A DNA stretch of 64,000 bases, taken from NCBI RefSeq assembly GCF_000697965.2, contig NZ_CP015881.1, forward strand, positions 310,001-374,000, written 5' to 3'. This DNA is from Ensifer adhaerens. GTDB taxonomy: Bacteria; Pseudomonadota; Alphaproteobacteria; Rhizobiales; Rhizobiaceae. Under the pieces are notes generated by a model, which was not told the origin of the DNA, ran no database searches, and saw only the letters and a program-made list of their open reading frames with translations. Shown here in pieces: positions 9,142 through 18,354 of this stretch. Each line of letters begins with the position of its first letter. Position 1 is the stretch's first letter. A program made the translations under genes and the position numbers.

Positions 9142-11039
9142 TCCGGGCCTTTCAGGGATACGAGGAATCGTGTGCCGGCCGGGCCGGTGTCGAGGATCGT
9201 GATGTCGCCGCCAAAATCCTTGACGATGTTGTAGGATATCGACAGGCCGAGACCGAGCCCCGAGCCTACCGGCTTGGTGGTGAAGAAGGGATCGAACACG
9301 GCTGGCAGGTTTTCCGCGGCGATGCCGTGCCCGGTATCGCCGACGATCAGCCGGGCGACGCCGCCGGTGACTTCAACGCTGACGCTCACGCGCCGAAGTG
9401 GCTGGCCAGCGACGGCGTCGAGCGCGTTGCCGACGAGATTGACGGCGACTTGCTCGAGCCGGACCGGTTCGGCCATGACCATTGCCGAACTGTCCTGCGG
9501 CAACGAAAGATCGAGGGCGACGTTCTCCTCCTCGAAACGGTGTTCGAGCAGGCTGAGGGCGTCCCGCACCGCCGCGGTGAGATCGACCGGCCGCAGCTGC
9601 GCGTCCGGCCGCCGGGCAAAGCGGCGGATATGGCTGATCTGGTCTGCCATGCGTCCCGTCAGCCCTTTCATCTTGTCGAGGTTGTTGACGGCCTGCTCGC
9701 CCTTGCCGCGGCCGATTAGAGTGGCGGCGCTGTGAATATGGGCGCGAAGGGCGGCTAGAGGCTGATTGAGTTCGTGGCCGATGCCGGCCGCCATCTGGCC
9801 GAGGGCCGCAAGCTTTGCCGACTGGATCAGCTCGTCGCGGGTCTGGCGAAAGACGGTGAGCGCACGCGAGAGGTCGCCGAGTTCGTCGGCCTCGGGCGGC
9901 GGGATCGCCGTGGAGTGCCGGCCCCCGCTGATCGCGCCGGCGGCCGTCGCCAGCAGGCGGATACGGGCAATGAGGTTGCGGTGGACGTAGAAATAGCCGA
10001 TCGCGCTTGCGACGAGCACCGAGAGAATGGCGATCGCGACCAGCAGGCTTCGCCCGGTCTCGATTGCCGCAGCCGCGCGCCGGGCGGCGTCCCCGGCGCT
10101 TGCCTCGATCGCGATCACTTCCGTTTCGATCTTGCGGCCAAGCTCCTCGACGAGCCGGCCGTTTTCGCCGGCAAGTTCGGCAAGTGTCCTGGCCTGCAGC
10201 ATTTCCGAGCGCTTGCGATTGGGTATGCCCGTCGAGGCGTTGGACTGGTCGAGAATGCGCCCGGCAAGCTGCCGAACGGTGATGCTGTCGGGCCAGCTGT
10301 CGAGCGAGCGGATGCGGCTTGCCAGTTCGTCGGCGCTGTCGCCGAGAAAGGCGTTGGTCTCCTGCATTTCCTCTTCGGTCGTGGCGTTGACCAGCCGACC
10401 GATCAGGCCTGTCGCAAGGTTCGCCTGGGAGACGACGGTCAGCAGCGCTTCGCTCTTGTGCTGTTCGGCGAGTGCGGCCGCACCCTGACCCTTGCGGGTC
10501 TCCGCTTCGATGTTGAAGCGGATGTCGTCGACCAACGGATCGGCTTCTTCCAGAAGATCGGCCTGGACCCAGCGCAACTCGTCGATGTCCGACCGCATCG
10601 CCTCGCGCAGCGTGAAGCGCTTGCCCGCGGCAAGGTCGATCTTTTTCAGATTGGTGCCGATGGCCTCGGCGAGCGGCAGCAGCGCCGCCGTGCTCGACTG
10701 CGCCGTGTTTTCTTCGAGCAGGGCGCGAAGGGTCTGGAGGCGCGTCGCGTAGACGGCGCGGATCTCGTTGTACTCGGCGCGGCTTTCGGCGCCGGCAAGT
10801 ACCGACGTCACGGAGCCGATGTCGGCCCCGGCCTTGGAGAGTCGCGACGCGAAGGCGAGCTGCGGCATCTGCTCATCCGCCATGCGCGACAGTTCGCCCG
10901 ACAGCCGCTCGTAGGAAAGCCAACCGACCAGGCAGGCGCCGACAGCGAGCCCGACGATCGCGACAAAGGCCAGCACGAGGCGGGCGCCGATGCCGAAGCG
11001 CCAGCGCGGCTGCTGTGCGGTCGTTTCGAGAACCGCCAT
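9138..11039 (-). CDS. Sensor histidine kinase (PgtB/DctB-like)
   Basis: From the ATG at 11039 the product is 633 residues. TM1 spans about 21-42, a helical periplasmic region of about 285 residues follows, TM2 spans about 331-352, and a HAMP segment runs to about 405. A HisKA domain has His422 in GIGHELNQPLAA, and the ATPase domain has NLVGNALDAV, GDTGHGI and GSGLGLGLS. The all-helical sensor region lacks a visible PAS/Cache ligand pocket. This fits a kinase that reads a periplasmic binding protein. A GTG at 11045 overlapping the upstream stop as GTGA is an equally possible start. It is coupled to the regulator gene downstream. Confidence 0.92.
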   Translation of the reverse strand: MAVLETTAQQPRWRFGIGARLVLAFVAIVGLAVGACLVGWLSYERLSGELSRMADEQMPQLAFASRLSKAGADIGSVTSVLAGAESRAEYNEIRAVYATRLQTLRALLEENTAQSSTAALLPLAEAIGTNLKKIDLAAGKRFTLREAMRSDIDELRWVQADLLEEADPLVDDIRFNIEAETRKGQGAAALAEQHKSEALLTVVSQANLATGLIGRLVNATTEEEMQETNAFLGDSADELASRIRSLDSWPDSITVRQLAGRILDQSNASTGIPNRKRSEMLQARTLAELAGENGRLVEELGRKIETEVIAIEASAGDAARRAAAAIETGRSLLVAIAILSVLVASAIGYFYVHRNLIARIRLLATAAGAISGGRHSTAIPPPEADELGDLSRALTVFRQTRDELIQSAKLAALGQMAAGIGHELNQPLAALRAHIHSAATLIGRGKGEQAVNNLDKMKGLTGRMADQISHIRRFARRPDAQLRPVDLTAAVRDALSLLEHRFEEENVALDLSLPQDSSAMVMAEPVRLEQVAVNLVGNALDAVAGQPLRRVSVSVEVTGGVARLIVGDTGHGIAAENLPAVFDPFFTTKPVGSGLGLGLSISYNIVKDFGGDITILDTGPAGTRFLVSLKGPE

Positions 11040-11041
11040 CG

Positions 11042-12397
11042 TCACTGCCGCCACGGATGGAGATTGACGGGACCGCCAGATCGCGCCGCCGAGGAGAGCA
11101 GCTGCTCCGCCTCGTTGAGGTTCTGTTCGATCAGTGCGCGCAGGCGGCTCGCGAGTTCTGCGTGGGCAGGGGAGCGGGCGACGCCGCGGGGCCATTCGCC
11201 TTGCAGGGCCTCAGCAACATTGGCGACTTCGCTTGCCGAAAGCGGAGGCTGACCCAACAGCCGCCGCGCCCGAGCCAGCATGCTCAGCCGTTGCGCGTCT
11301 TCGATGTTCATCGCCTCCAGATCCGCAGCCCTCTTCCACAGGCGGGCAAGGGTTGCCCGGCGGCGCACGATATAGTCGTCGAAAATCAGATTGACGAGGC
11401 CATATCTGCGCGCCGACAGGGCGGCGTCGAAGCCGCCGGATTTCAGCAGGCGCTCGCCGTCTTCCTGCGGCAGCAGGCCGCTGTTGAGCGCTGGATTGAC
11501 GGGAATACGGGCGATTGCCGGCGACAGCAGGAGTTTCTGGCCAGCCTCCGAAAGCACGAAATCGACGAAGCGTTCGGCTCCCGGCACGTTGCGCGCCCGG
11601 GACAGAATGCCGATGCTTGCCGGCACGAACACGGTGTCGGGCGGCAGGACGAAGACATTGCCGGCGCCGGCGAAATCCGGCGAGGTGGCGAGGAAATCGA
11701 TGGTGATGCCGATGCTGAAGCGCCGCTGCGCCACGCCCGAAGCAACCCCGAAGCTGCGGGCGGTAACCGTTGAGAGATTGCCGCCGAGCTGCGACAGCAT
11801 CGCCCAGCCTTTCTCCCAGCCGTAGGTTTGCAGCAAGGCTTCGACGATCAGGTGCGTCGTGCCCGAGCGGGAAGGCGTGGTGATGCCGATCTGGCCGGAA
11901 TAGACGGGGTTCAGCAGATCCTGCCAGTCCTCCGGCACGGGCAGTTTGCTCCGGGCGAGATGGGCGGGATTGTAGACGAAGCCGTAGCCCGACAGCGCGA
12001 AGCCCAGATAGTAGCCCCGTGGGTCGTTTACGGGATAACCGAAGACATGATCCGGTGCGCCGGTGTTGCGTGGCGCGATCGGGCGCAGGCTTCCGTTGCG
12101 TTTCAAGAGCTCGAAGGCATCGGCCGCCGAGGCCCAGAAGATGTCGGCCGGCACGTCCGCCTTCTCAATGACGAAGCGGCTGGCGCTCGCCGTGTTGCGC
12201 TGCACGATCGTCACCCGCATGTCGGCATTGGCGCGTTCGAAAGCGGCGCGAAAGGGCTCGAAGAAGGAGGGCGGGTAGGAGGTGACCACCACGAGTTCCT
12301 GCTTCTCGACAGCACGCGCGGGCCCTGCAAACGCCATGAAGCCAAGTGTGATCAGCGGCAGCAGTGCCGCGACGATATCGAACCGGAACCTTGTCAA
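11042..12397 (-). CDS. Periplasmic binding protein of PgtC type (putative sensor partner)
   Basis: I chose TTG at 12397 because GGGAG lies five bases upstream and a good signal peptide follows at once (LTRFRFDIVAALLPLITL, cleavage near ARAVEK). ATG at 12415 is the alternative. The 451-residue product closely parallels the importer's own binding protein: DIFWASAADAF, YPVNDPRGYYLGF, SRSGTTHL, VPASIGIL, VNPAL, plus a helical C-terminal extension. PgtC of the phosphoglycerate system is a binding-protein homologue acting with the PgtB kinase. The same role here is inferred from gene order (binding protein, kinase, regulator, with 4-base overlaps). It could instead be a second transport binding protein. 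Confidence 0.85.
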   Translation of the reverse strand: MTRFRFDIVAALLPLITLGFMAFAGPARAVEKQELVVVTSYPPSFFEPFRAAFERANADMRVTIVQRNTASASRFVIEKADVPADIFWASAADAFELLKRNGSLRPIAPRNTGAPDHVFGYPVNDPRGYYLGFALSGYGFVYNPAHLARSKLPVPEDWQDLLNPVYSGQIGITTPSRSGTTHLIVEALLQTYGWEKGWAMLSQLGGNLSTVTARSFGVASGVAQRRFSIGITIDFLATSPDFAGAGNVFVLPPDTVFVPASIGILSRARNVPGAERFVDFVLSEAGQKLLLSPAIARIPVNPALNSGLLPQEDGERLLKSGGFDAALSARRYGLVNLIFDDYIVRRRATLARLWKRAADLEAMNIEDAQRLSMLARARRLLGQPPLSASEVANVAEALQGEWPRGVARSPAHAELASRLRALIEQNLNEAEQLLSSAARSGGPVNLHPWRQ

Positions 12398-12909
12398 TTC
12401 ACTCCCACCGCGCATCGCCGTCCGGTCATTGCCGGTGCCGGTTGTCGCGGACCCTCCCCAAGATGCCGCCGTTTCGTGCATGCACGGTCGGCGATCGCGG
12501 CGTACTCTGCTACGAAGAGCCCACCGCCGTAAACCCCGGGAGGCATGTCGGAGACTGTTGCAAACAGGTCGCAGCCGCGACGATTGGCGCCATGGCAAGA
12601 TTTCTGCACTTGGCGGTTGCGCGCGATTCGCCTATAGGTCGTCTTCCGGCAACCAATCAGGGAGGTTTCAAAAGATGCCAGCTTTTTCTTTCTCCCTACG
12701 GGGCGGCGTGCAGTCTTGAACTGGGCCGGGAAGGGCATTTTCGCCTTTTCGTCTTTTCCAGGTCGGATTTCGTTTCGCTGACCTTGGCCCTTCCTCTCCG
12801 GAGGATTTGGTCACTCCAATGATGCCGCATCGGAAGCTGGGTTCCTTTTAACGGCATATTCCATTCTGATCTTGTTTGAGGCCGATGCGTCGCGCATCGG
12901 GCGATTGTT
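12398..12909. other. Divergent intergenic region between the pgtC-like and exporter genes
   Basis: No protein gene with a credible start or family resemblance is visible here. The region must hold promoters for both flanking operons. It contains one near-consensus sigma-54 sequence (TGGCAA-GATTT-CTGC, 12593-12607) of doubtful significance and a hairpin at 12882-12900. Confidence 0.5.
12882..12900 (+). repeat. Hairpin directly before the exporter start codon
   Basis: CCGATGCG and CGCATCGG form a perfect 8-bp stem around TCG. The stem ends nine bases before ATG 12910. No purine-rich ribosome-binding site separates the two. It could control translation initiation. Confidence 0.5.
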
Positions 12910-14724
12910 ATGGCTTTTACTCGTATTGACCTGCGCGGCGGTGCGTTCCGCAGCGTTCTTGGATTCACCTGGTCTCACTGGAAAGCGCAGCCGCTGCGCA
13001 TCAGCGTCATTCTCGGCATGGTTCTCTTGTCGACCCTCGCTGACGTCCTGACGCCGCTCTATTCGGGCCGGCTCGTCGATGCCGTCGTTTCCGGTGTGGC
13101 GACCGATCAGCTTGCCTGGGATGCGGCGCTTGCCGCCTTCTGGATGCTGATGGCGCTGTCGCTCGGCGCGATCATTCTCAGGCACCTCACCTTCCTGGGG
13201 GTCACCGATCTGACCCTCAAGATGATGACCGACATCGCGTCGGCTGCCTTCTACCGCATCCAGCGCTTCTCGACCGACTGGCATGCCAACAGCTTTGCCG
13301 GATCGACGGTTCGCAAGGTGACGCGCGGCATGTGGGCGCTCGATCTCTTGAACGACACCTTGCTCGTCGCCCTGTTTCCGTCCGTCGTGATGCTGGTCGG
13401 ATCGACAATCCTGATGTCGTTCTACTGGCCGATGATGGGCGTCATCATCGGTATCGGGTCGATCGTCTTCATTCTGATGACGATCGTGCTGTCGCTCGGT
13501 TACGTCGCGCCGATGGCAAGCCTTGCCAACCGGTGGGACACCAAGCTCGGCGGGGCGCTCGCCGACGCCGTGAGCTGCAACATCGTCGTCAAGGGTTTTG
13601 GCGGCGAAAGCCGCGAGGACGCACGCCTTGCCAAGGTGCTCGCCAAATGGCGTGACCGCACGCGCCGCACCTGGATCCGCGGCACGACCAACGGCACGTC
13701 GCAGGGCGCCATGCTGCTCATCCTGCGCGCGGCGGTGATCGGCTTTGCGCTGTTCCTCTGGTCGAATGGCCAGGCGACGGCCGGCGACATCACCTTCGTG
13801 CTTACCTCGTTCTTCATCCTGCAGGGTTACCTGCGTGAAGTCGGGCAGCACATCCGCAACCTGCAGCGCTCGATCAACGACATGGAAGAGCTTGTCGACA
13901 TCCATGGCCAGTCGCTCGGCATCGACGACAAGGCGGATGCCAAGCCGATCCGCATCACCGACGGCCGCATCGAGTTCAAGGATGTGACGTTCCACTACGG
14001 TGCGCACCGCAAGCCGCTCTACGACCGCTTCTCGGTGACGATCCGGGAGGGCGAACGCGTCGGTCTTGTCGGGCACTCAGGTTCGGGCAAGACGACCTTC
14101 GTCAAGCTGATCCAGCGTCTGCATGACCTGAAGGCCGGCGAGATCCGGATCGATGGTCAGGACATCGCATCGGTGACGCAGACGTCGCTGCGCCAGCAGA
14201 TCGCGATCGTCCAGCAGGAGCCGATCCTGTTCCATCGCTCTCTGTCGGAGAACATCGCCTATGCGCGGCCGGACGCCACGCAGAGCGAGATCGAGAAGGC
14301 GGCAAGGCTTGCGAGCGCCCACGACTTCATCACGGCTCTGCCGAAAGGTTACGGCACGCTGGTGGGCGAACGCGGGGTCAAGCTCTCGGGCGGCGAGCGC
14401 CAGCGCATCGCAATTGCCCGCGCGTTCCTCGCGGACGCACCGATCCTGATCCTCGACGAGGCGACATCGAGCCTCGATTCGGAATCGGAAGTGCTGATCC
14501 AGCAGGCGATGGAGCGGCTGATGCTGGGGCGCACGACGCTCGTCATCGCGCACCGGCTCTCGACGGTGCGGGCGCTCGACCGGCTGCTGGTCTTCGACCA
14601 CGGCCGGATTGCCGAGGAGGGCACGCACGACGCGCTGATCCGCCTCGACGGTGGCATCTACCGCGGTCTCTTCGAGCGCCAGGCGCTGGAGCTGACCAAG
14701 GGGTTGGTGCTGAACGACCAGTAA
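12910..14724 (+). CDS. ABC exporter, fused membrane and ATPase domains (MsbA-like)
   Basis: The 604-residue half-transporter has about six membrane helices in residues 25-320. The nucleotide-binding domain has Walker A GHSGSGKTT, signature LSGGERQR, Walker B ILILDEATSSLD and H-loop IAHRLSTV. It acts as a homodimer or heterodimer exporting lipids, drugs or peptides across the inner membrane, and the substrate cannot be read. It stands alone on the plus strand with its own terminator. No Shine-Dalgarno sequence is evident before ATG, and a hairpin sits immediately upstream. Confidence 0.92.
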   Translation: MAFTRIDLRGGAFRSVLGFTWSHWKAQPLRISVILGMVLLSTLADVLTPLYSGRLVDAVVSGVATDQLAWDAALAAFWMLMALSLGAIILRHLTFLGVTDLTLKMMTDIASAAFYRIQRFSTDWHANSFAGSTVRKVTRGMWALDLLNDTLLVALFPSVVMLVGSTILMSFYWPMMGVIIGIGSIVFILMTIVLSLGYVAPMASLANRWDTKLGGALADAVSCNIVVKGFGGESREDARLAKVLAKWRDRTRRTWIRGTTNGTSQGAMLLILRAAVIGFALFLWSNGQATAGDITFVLTSFFILQGYLREVGQHIRNLQRSINDMEELVDIHGQSLGIDDKADAKPIRITDGRIEFKDVTFHYGAHRKPLYDRFSVTIREGERVGLVGHSGSGKTTFVKLIQRLHDLKAGEIRIDGQDIASVTQTSLRQQIAIVQQEPILFHRSLSENIAYARPDATQSEIEKAARLASAHDFITALPKGYGTLVGERGVKLSGGERQRIAIARAFLADAPILILDEATSSLDSESEVLIQQAMERLMLGRTTLVIAHRLSTVRALDRLLVFDHGRIAEEGTHDALIRLDGGIYRGLFERQALELTKGLVLNDQ

Positions 14725-14746
14725 GGCTTTGACGCCACCTGAAACC

Positions 14747-14780
14747 ATCGCCGCGCCTGCCAAAGGCGCGGCGATCTTTT
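14747..14780 (+). terminator. Rho-independent terminator after the ABC exporter
   Basis: A perfect 12-bp stem (ATCGCCGCGCCT with AGGCGCGGCGAT) with a five-base loop is followed by CTTTT. It reaches the stop codon of the convergent flavoprotein gene. Confidence 0.85.
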
Positions 14781-15993
14781 ATGCTGGCCGGTTAAGCCAA
14801 CGATCGAGGCCGCGAGCCGCCGCACGCCCTGTGGCAAAGCAGGCGGTCAGCAGATAGCCCCCGGTCGGCGCTTCCCAATCGATCATTTCGCCGGCGACGA
14901 AGGTGCCGGGCAGCGCTCTTAACATGTATTCGTCATCGATCGCGGACCAGGCGATGCCGCCGGCGGAGGAGATGGCCTCGGCGATCGGGCGTGGGCGGAT
15001 GAGCGGGATTGGCAACGCCTTGATCAAGGCCGCAAGTTCTGGAGGCGGCAAGCGCGCGGCATCAGGCGAAACCTCACGCAGCAGCGCCGCTTTCACTCCT
15101 TCGAGCCCGGCCCCCTTGCGCAGGCGGTTGGAAAAGCTGGTCTTGGTGTCGAGGCGGCCAAGGTCTTTTGCCAATTTCCCGACGGCACGTCCCGGGGTGA
15201 GGTCGACCACCAGGTCGGCCAGTTCGCCGCGCGACAGCCGGTCCCTGAGCGCGCTCGTGTGCGCATAGACGAGACTGCCTTCGATGCCGGTCCTGCTGAT
15301 GACGAATTCGCCCGGGACGGTGCCGGCTTCCGACGTTGCGGTGACGCCCTTCAGCGCGGCGCCAGCAAAGCGATCGCGGAAGGTCTCGCTCCAGTCGACG
15401 TCGAAGCCGCAATTGGCGGGCTGGAATTTGGCGACAGACACGTCCCTCTGTTCCAGCCAGGAAACCCAGGCGGCATCCGACCCGAGACGCGGATAGCTGG
15501 CGCCGCCGAGGGCGAGCAGAGTCGCATCTGCGCTGACAAGCGTCTTGCCGTCCGGGGTATCGAACGCGGGTGCTTTGCCTTCAAAGCCAGTCCAGTGGTG
15601 CCGCGTCAGGATACGAACGCCTCGGCTTTCCAGCGACTTGAGCCAGGCGCGCAGGAGCGGCGACGCCTTCATCACCTCCGGGAAGACACGGCCCGAGGAG
15701 CCGACGAAGGTCCTGGTTCCGAGGTCTGCCGCCCATTGCCTGATGTCATCGGGCGTGAAGGCGTCCAGCGCCGCACGCAATCGCGGCGAGGCATTGCCGA
15801 AGCGCTCCGCAAAGGCCGTATAGGGCTCCGAATGGGTGATGTTCAGGCCCGACTTGCCGGCCAGCAGAAATTTGCGCGCGACCGTCGGCATGCTGTCATA
15901 GACGGTGACCGCGTGGCCGCGCTCGGACAGCACCTCGGCGGCCATCAAGCCGCTCGGTCCGCCGCCAATGACGGCGATGTTCTTTTGTCCCAT
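14779..15993 (-). CDS. NAD(P)/FAD-dependent flavoprotein, BaiN/TIGR03862-like
   Basis: The 404-residue protein begins with a Rossmann dinucleotide motif, IAVIGGGPSGLMAAEVL (residues 5-21). It contains the HI0933-like features ARKFLLAGKSGLNITHSE and a C-terminal FAD-contact segment, GTFVAGEMIDWEAPTGGYLL. Members are soluble oxidoreductases of unknown physiological substrate, and BaiN homologues act on steroid-like enoates. I chose ATG at 15993 because the motif follows directly. The open frame extends much further upstream but there overlaps the amino-acid permease gene in another frame. It lies 80 bases downstream of that transporter, possibly in the same transcript. Confidence 0.85.
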   Translation of the reverse strand: MGQKNIAVIGGGPSGLMAAEVLSERGHAVTVYDSMPTVARKFLLAGKSGLNITHSEPYTAFAERFGNASPRLRAALDAFTPDDIRQWAADLGTRTFVGSSGRVFPEVMKASPLLRAWLKSLESRGVRILTRHHWTGFEGKAPAFDTPDGKTLVSADATLLALGGASYPRLGSDAAWVSWLEQRDVSVAKFQPANCGFDVDWSETFRDRFAGAALKGVTATSEAGTVPGEFVISRTGIEGSLVYAHTSALRDRLSRGELADLVVDLTPGRAVGKLAKDLGRLDTKTSFSNRLRKGAGLEGVKAALLREVSPDAARLPPPELAALIKALPIPLIRPRPIAEAISSAGGIAWSAIDDEYMLRALPGTFVAGEMIDWEAPTGGYLLTACFATGRAAARGLDRWLNRPA

Positions 15994-16073
15994 GCGCTTT
16001 GCCCGGTCACAGATTTCGCTTCGGCGCACTCTTGGCCCGGCGGCGCGTGGCACGCAACCCCCGTCAGATGCCG

Positions 16074-17147
16074 CTATCGGCGATGGGCGCCGTTGAGCTT
16101 CTTCTCCAGCCACAGGCTGTAACGCGAACCGGAAAAGCAGATGGCGAAATAGACCAATGCCGCGAAGATATAGGCCTCGCTGTAAAAGCCGAGCCAGGCG
16201 GGATCGGTGGCCGAGGTCTTGGCGGCATTGAGCAGATCGTAGATGCCGATGACCGCAAGCAGCGAGGTGTTGAGCACGATGCCGATCGACAGGTTGACGA
16301 TGGCCGGGATGACAGCTCGCAGCGCCTGCGGCAGCACCACCAGCCGGAGCATCTGGATCCGGCTGAGGCCAAGCGACAGCGCCGCCTCCTTCTGACCCGC
16401 CGGGATCACCTGCAATCCGGCGCGGATGATCTCGGCGAGGTAGGCCGAGAAGAACAGGGTGACGCCGATCTGCGCCCGAAGCAGCTTGTCGATGGCCGCG
16501 CCGCTCGGTAGCGCCATCGGCACGATCAGCATGGCGACATAGAGCACGGCGATCATCGGCACACCGCGCAGCACTTCGATGAAGGCAATGGCCAGGGAGC
16601 GCACGAGCCCCATGTCCGACTGGCGGGCAAGCGCCAGCAGCAGCGCGATCGGAAAGGCGAAGGCAAGGCCAGCGATCGAGACTGTGAGCGTGATCGGCAG
16701 CCCGCCCCAATGATTGGTCGAGACCGGTTCCAAGCCCGACGTCCCCGCCATCAGCAGCCAGATGCCGACGAGCGCCAGCAACCAGACCGGCACCAGGCGG
16801 AAGCTCCAGAAACGGGGAATGGCGGAGACGGTCAGGAGCGCAGCAATGAGGGCGATCACCAGCGCCGGGCGCCATTGCAGCGGCGGCGGGAAAAAGGCGA
16901 AGAGCATGAAACGAAACTTGGCGCCGACAAACGCCCAGCAGGCGCCCGCCGTTTCCGTGGCGCAATCGGCCGCGGTGCCGGTCCAGACGGCATCGATGAC
17001 GGCCCAGCGGACAAAGGGAAGTGCAATCCAGAGGATTGCGGCGAGCGTCGCCAGCGTGACGAGGCCATTGGCCCAACCGTTGAAGAGGCCTTCACGCCAG
17101 CGGTGCCAGTCGGGCGCGACCGGCGGCGCAAGTTCGATCTGGCTCAT
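16074..17147 (-). CDS. Amino-acid ABC transporter permease (AapM-like)
   Basis: This inner-membrane permease of about 357 residues belongs to the HisM/AapM group. Its C-terminal module has the EAA-type loop QKEAALSLGLSRIQMLRLVV and NTSLLAVIG. The long N-terminal extension with extra helices is typical of AapM. Start is ATG 17147 (MSQIELAPP), overlapping the upstream permease stop by four bases. It forms a heterodimeric channel with the AapQ-like product. No ATPase gene follows; the next gene is a flavoprotein. Confidence 0.9.
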   Translation of the reverse strand: MSQIELAPPVAPDWHRWREGLFNGWANGLVTLATLAAILWIALPFVRWAVIDAVWTGTAADCATETAGACWAFVGAKFRFMLFAFFPPPLQWRPALVIALIAALLTVSAIPRFWSFRLVPVWLLALVGIWLLMAGTSGLEPVSTNHWGGLPITLTVSIAGLAFAFPIALLLALARQSDMGLVRSLAIAFIEVLRGVPMIAVLYVAMLIVPMALPSGAAIDKLLRAQIGVTLFFSAYLAEIIRAGLQVIPAGQKEAALSLGLSRIQMLRLVVLPQALRAVIPAIVNLSIGIVLNTSLLAVIGIYDLLNAAKTSATDPAWLGFYSEAYIFAALVYFAICFSGSRYSLWLEKKLNGAHRR

Positions 17148-18346
17148 CGTTTTCCTTCTCCGCGCAGAACGACGCGCCGGTTGTAGAGGTTCATGAGGGC
17201 CGAAACCGCAAGACTGATCGTCAGGTAGACGACGCCGATGATGATGATCGCTTCTAGAGCCTGACCGGTGGTGTTGGCCGTCGTGTTGGCGACGCTGACG
17301 AGATCGGGGTAACCAATTGCGACCGCGAGGCTCGAATTCTTGGTCAGATCGAGAAAGCTCGAAATCATCAGCGGCGTGATCACCCGAAGCGCCTGCGGCA
17401 GTACGACGAGGCGCATGATCTGCGCGGGCTTCAGCCCGAGTGCGCGAGCGGCTTCCCATTGACCCGATGCCACCGACTGGATGCCGCTGCGCACGATCTC
17501 GGAAATCGAAGCGGAGGCATTGACGACGAGGCCGATCAGCAGCGCGGCGAATTCCGGGGTCAGCGATAGGCCGCCGCGAATGTTGAAGCCGCCCTTGGCA
17601 GGCACTTCGACCGATGCGCTGAAGCCGAGGGATACGAGAGCGAAATAGAAGATTGCCAACGCGCCGAGTACGGTGCCGGCGGTTTTCGGCAGATAGAACG
17701 TCGCGCCCGCCAGCAGGCGCCTGGAAATGACGAGTGCCGCGAAGACGGTCAGGAGCACCGCGGGCAGCCATACGGAGGCCGGCAGACCGTCGACCGAAAG
17801 CGAGGGCAGAAAGACGCCGCGATTGCTGAGGTAGACGCTGCCCAGAAACGTATAGGCGCCGCGCGGCGGCGGAAGCGCGCGGATGATCGCACTCCACAGG
17901 AACAGTTGCAGCAACAAAGGCGTGTTGCGCAGAAGCTCGACATAGCCATGGGCGAAGGTCGCTAGCAGCAGATTGCCGGACAGCCTGAAGATGCCGAGTG
18001 CGACACCGAGCACGGTTGCAAGCAGACATCCGACGAGCGCGACCTTGACGGTATTGGCGATGCCGGCGGCAAGCGCCCGGGCGTAGCTGTCGCCGGCCGC
18101 GTAAGGAAGAACGCTTTCGCCGATCTCGAAATTGGCCTGATGGGAGAGGAAGGCAAAGCCCGGCGTCAGTCCCATGCGGTGCATGCTCTCGGCGGTGTTC
18201 TGGCCGAGAAAGGCAAAGAGCAGCAGCACGCCGACAAAGAGCAGGCCTTGCTGCAAAGACAGCGGTCCGATCCAGGACAGGAGGCGCGAGACGGGTCCGG
18301 GCCCCGAAGGGCCCGGTTGGAGTTGGCGTGTCATGGGAAGGACCAT
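17144..18346 (-). CDS. Amino-acid ABC transporter permease (AapQ-like)
   Basis: This permease of about 400 residues has an N-terminal helix region, a long periplasmic segment, and a C-terminal HisQ-type module with QWEAARALGLKPAQIMRLVV and NSSLAVAIG. AapQ proteins share this length and layout. The start is uncertain: in-frame TTG 18358, ATG 18346 and ATG 18334 are all possible and none has a good Shine-Dalgarno sequence, so translational coupling to the binding-protein stop is likely. It overlaps the AapM-like gene by four bases, indicating an operon. Confidence 0.88.
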   Translation of the reverse strand: MVLPMTRQLQPGPSGPGPVSRLLSWIGPLSLQQGLLFVGVLLLFAFLGQNTAESMHRMGLTPGFAFLSHQANFEIGESVLPYAAGDSYARALAAGIANTVKVALVGCLLATVLGVALGIFRLSGNLLLATFAHGYVELLRNTPLLLQLFLWSAIIRALPPPRGAYTFLGSVYLSNRGVFLPSLSVDGLPASVWLPAVLLTVFAALVISRRLLAGATFYLPKTAGTVLGALAIFYFALVSLGFSASVEVPAKGGFNIRGGLSLTPEFAALLIGLVVNASASISEIVRSGIQSVASGQWEAARALGLKPAQIMRLVVLPQALRVITPLMISSFLDLTKNSSLAVAIGYPDLVSVANTTANTTGQALEAIIIIGVVYLTISLAVSALMNLYNRRVVLRGEGKR

Positions 18347-18354
18347 GAAACGGC

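Noticed and set aside
12593..12607. Second sigma-54 promoter (TGGCAA-GATTT-CTGC) upstream of the ABC exporter
   Set aside because: It has two mismatches to the consensus, lies 300 bases from the gene, and no activator site is seen. Chance is a sufficient explanation.
14779..17076. A 765-codon extended version of the flavoprotein gene
   Set aside because: The nucleotide-binding motif begins right after ATG 15993. The extension mirrors the AapM-like gene.
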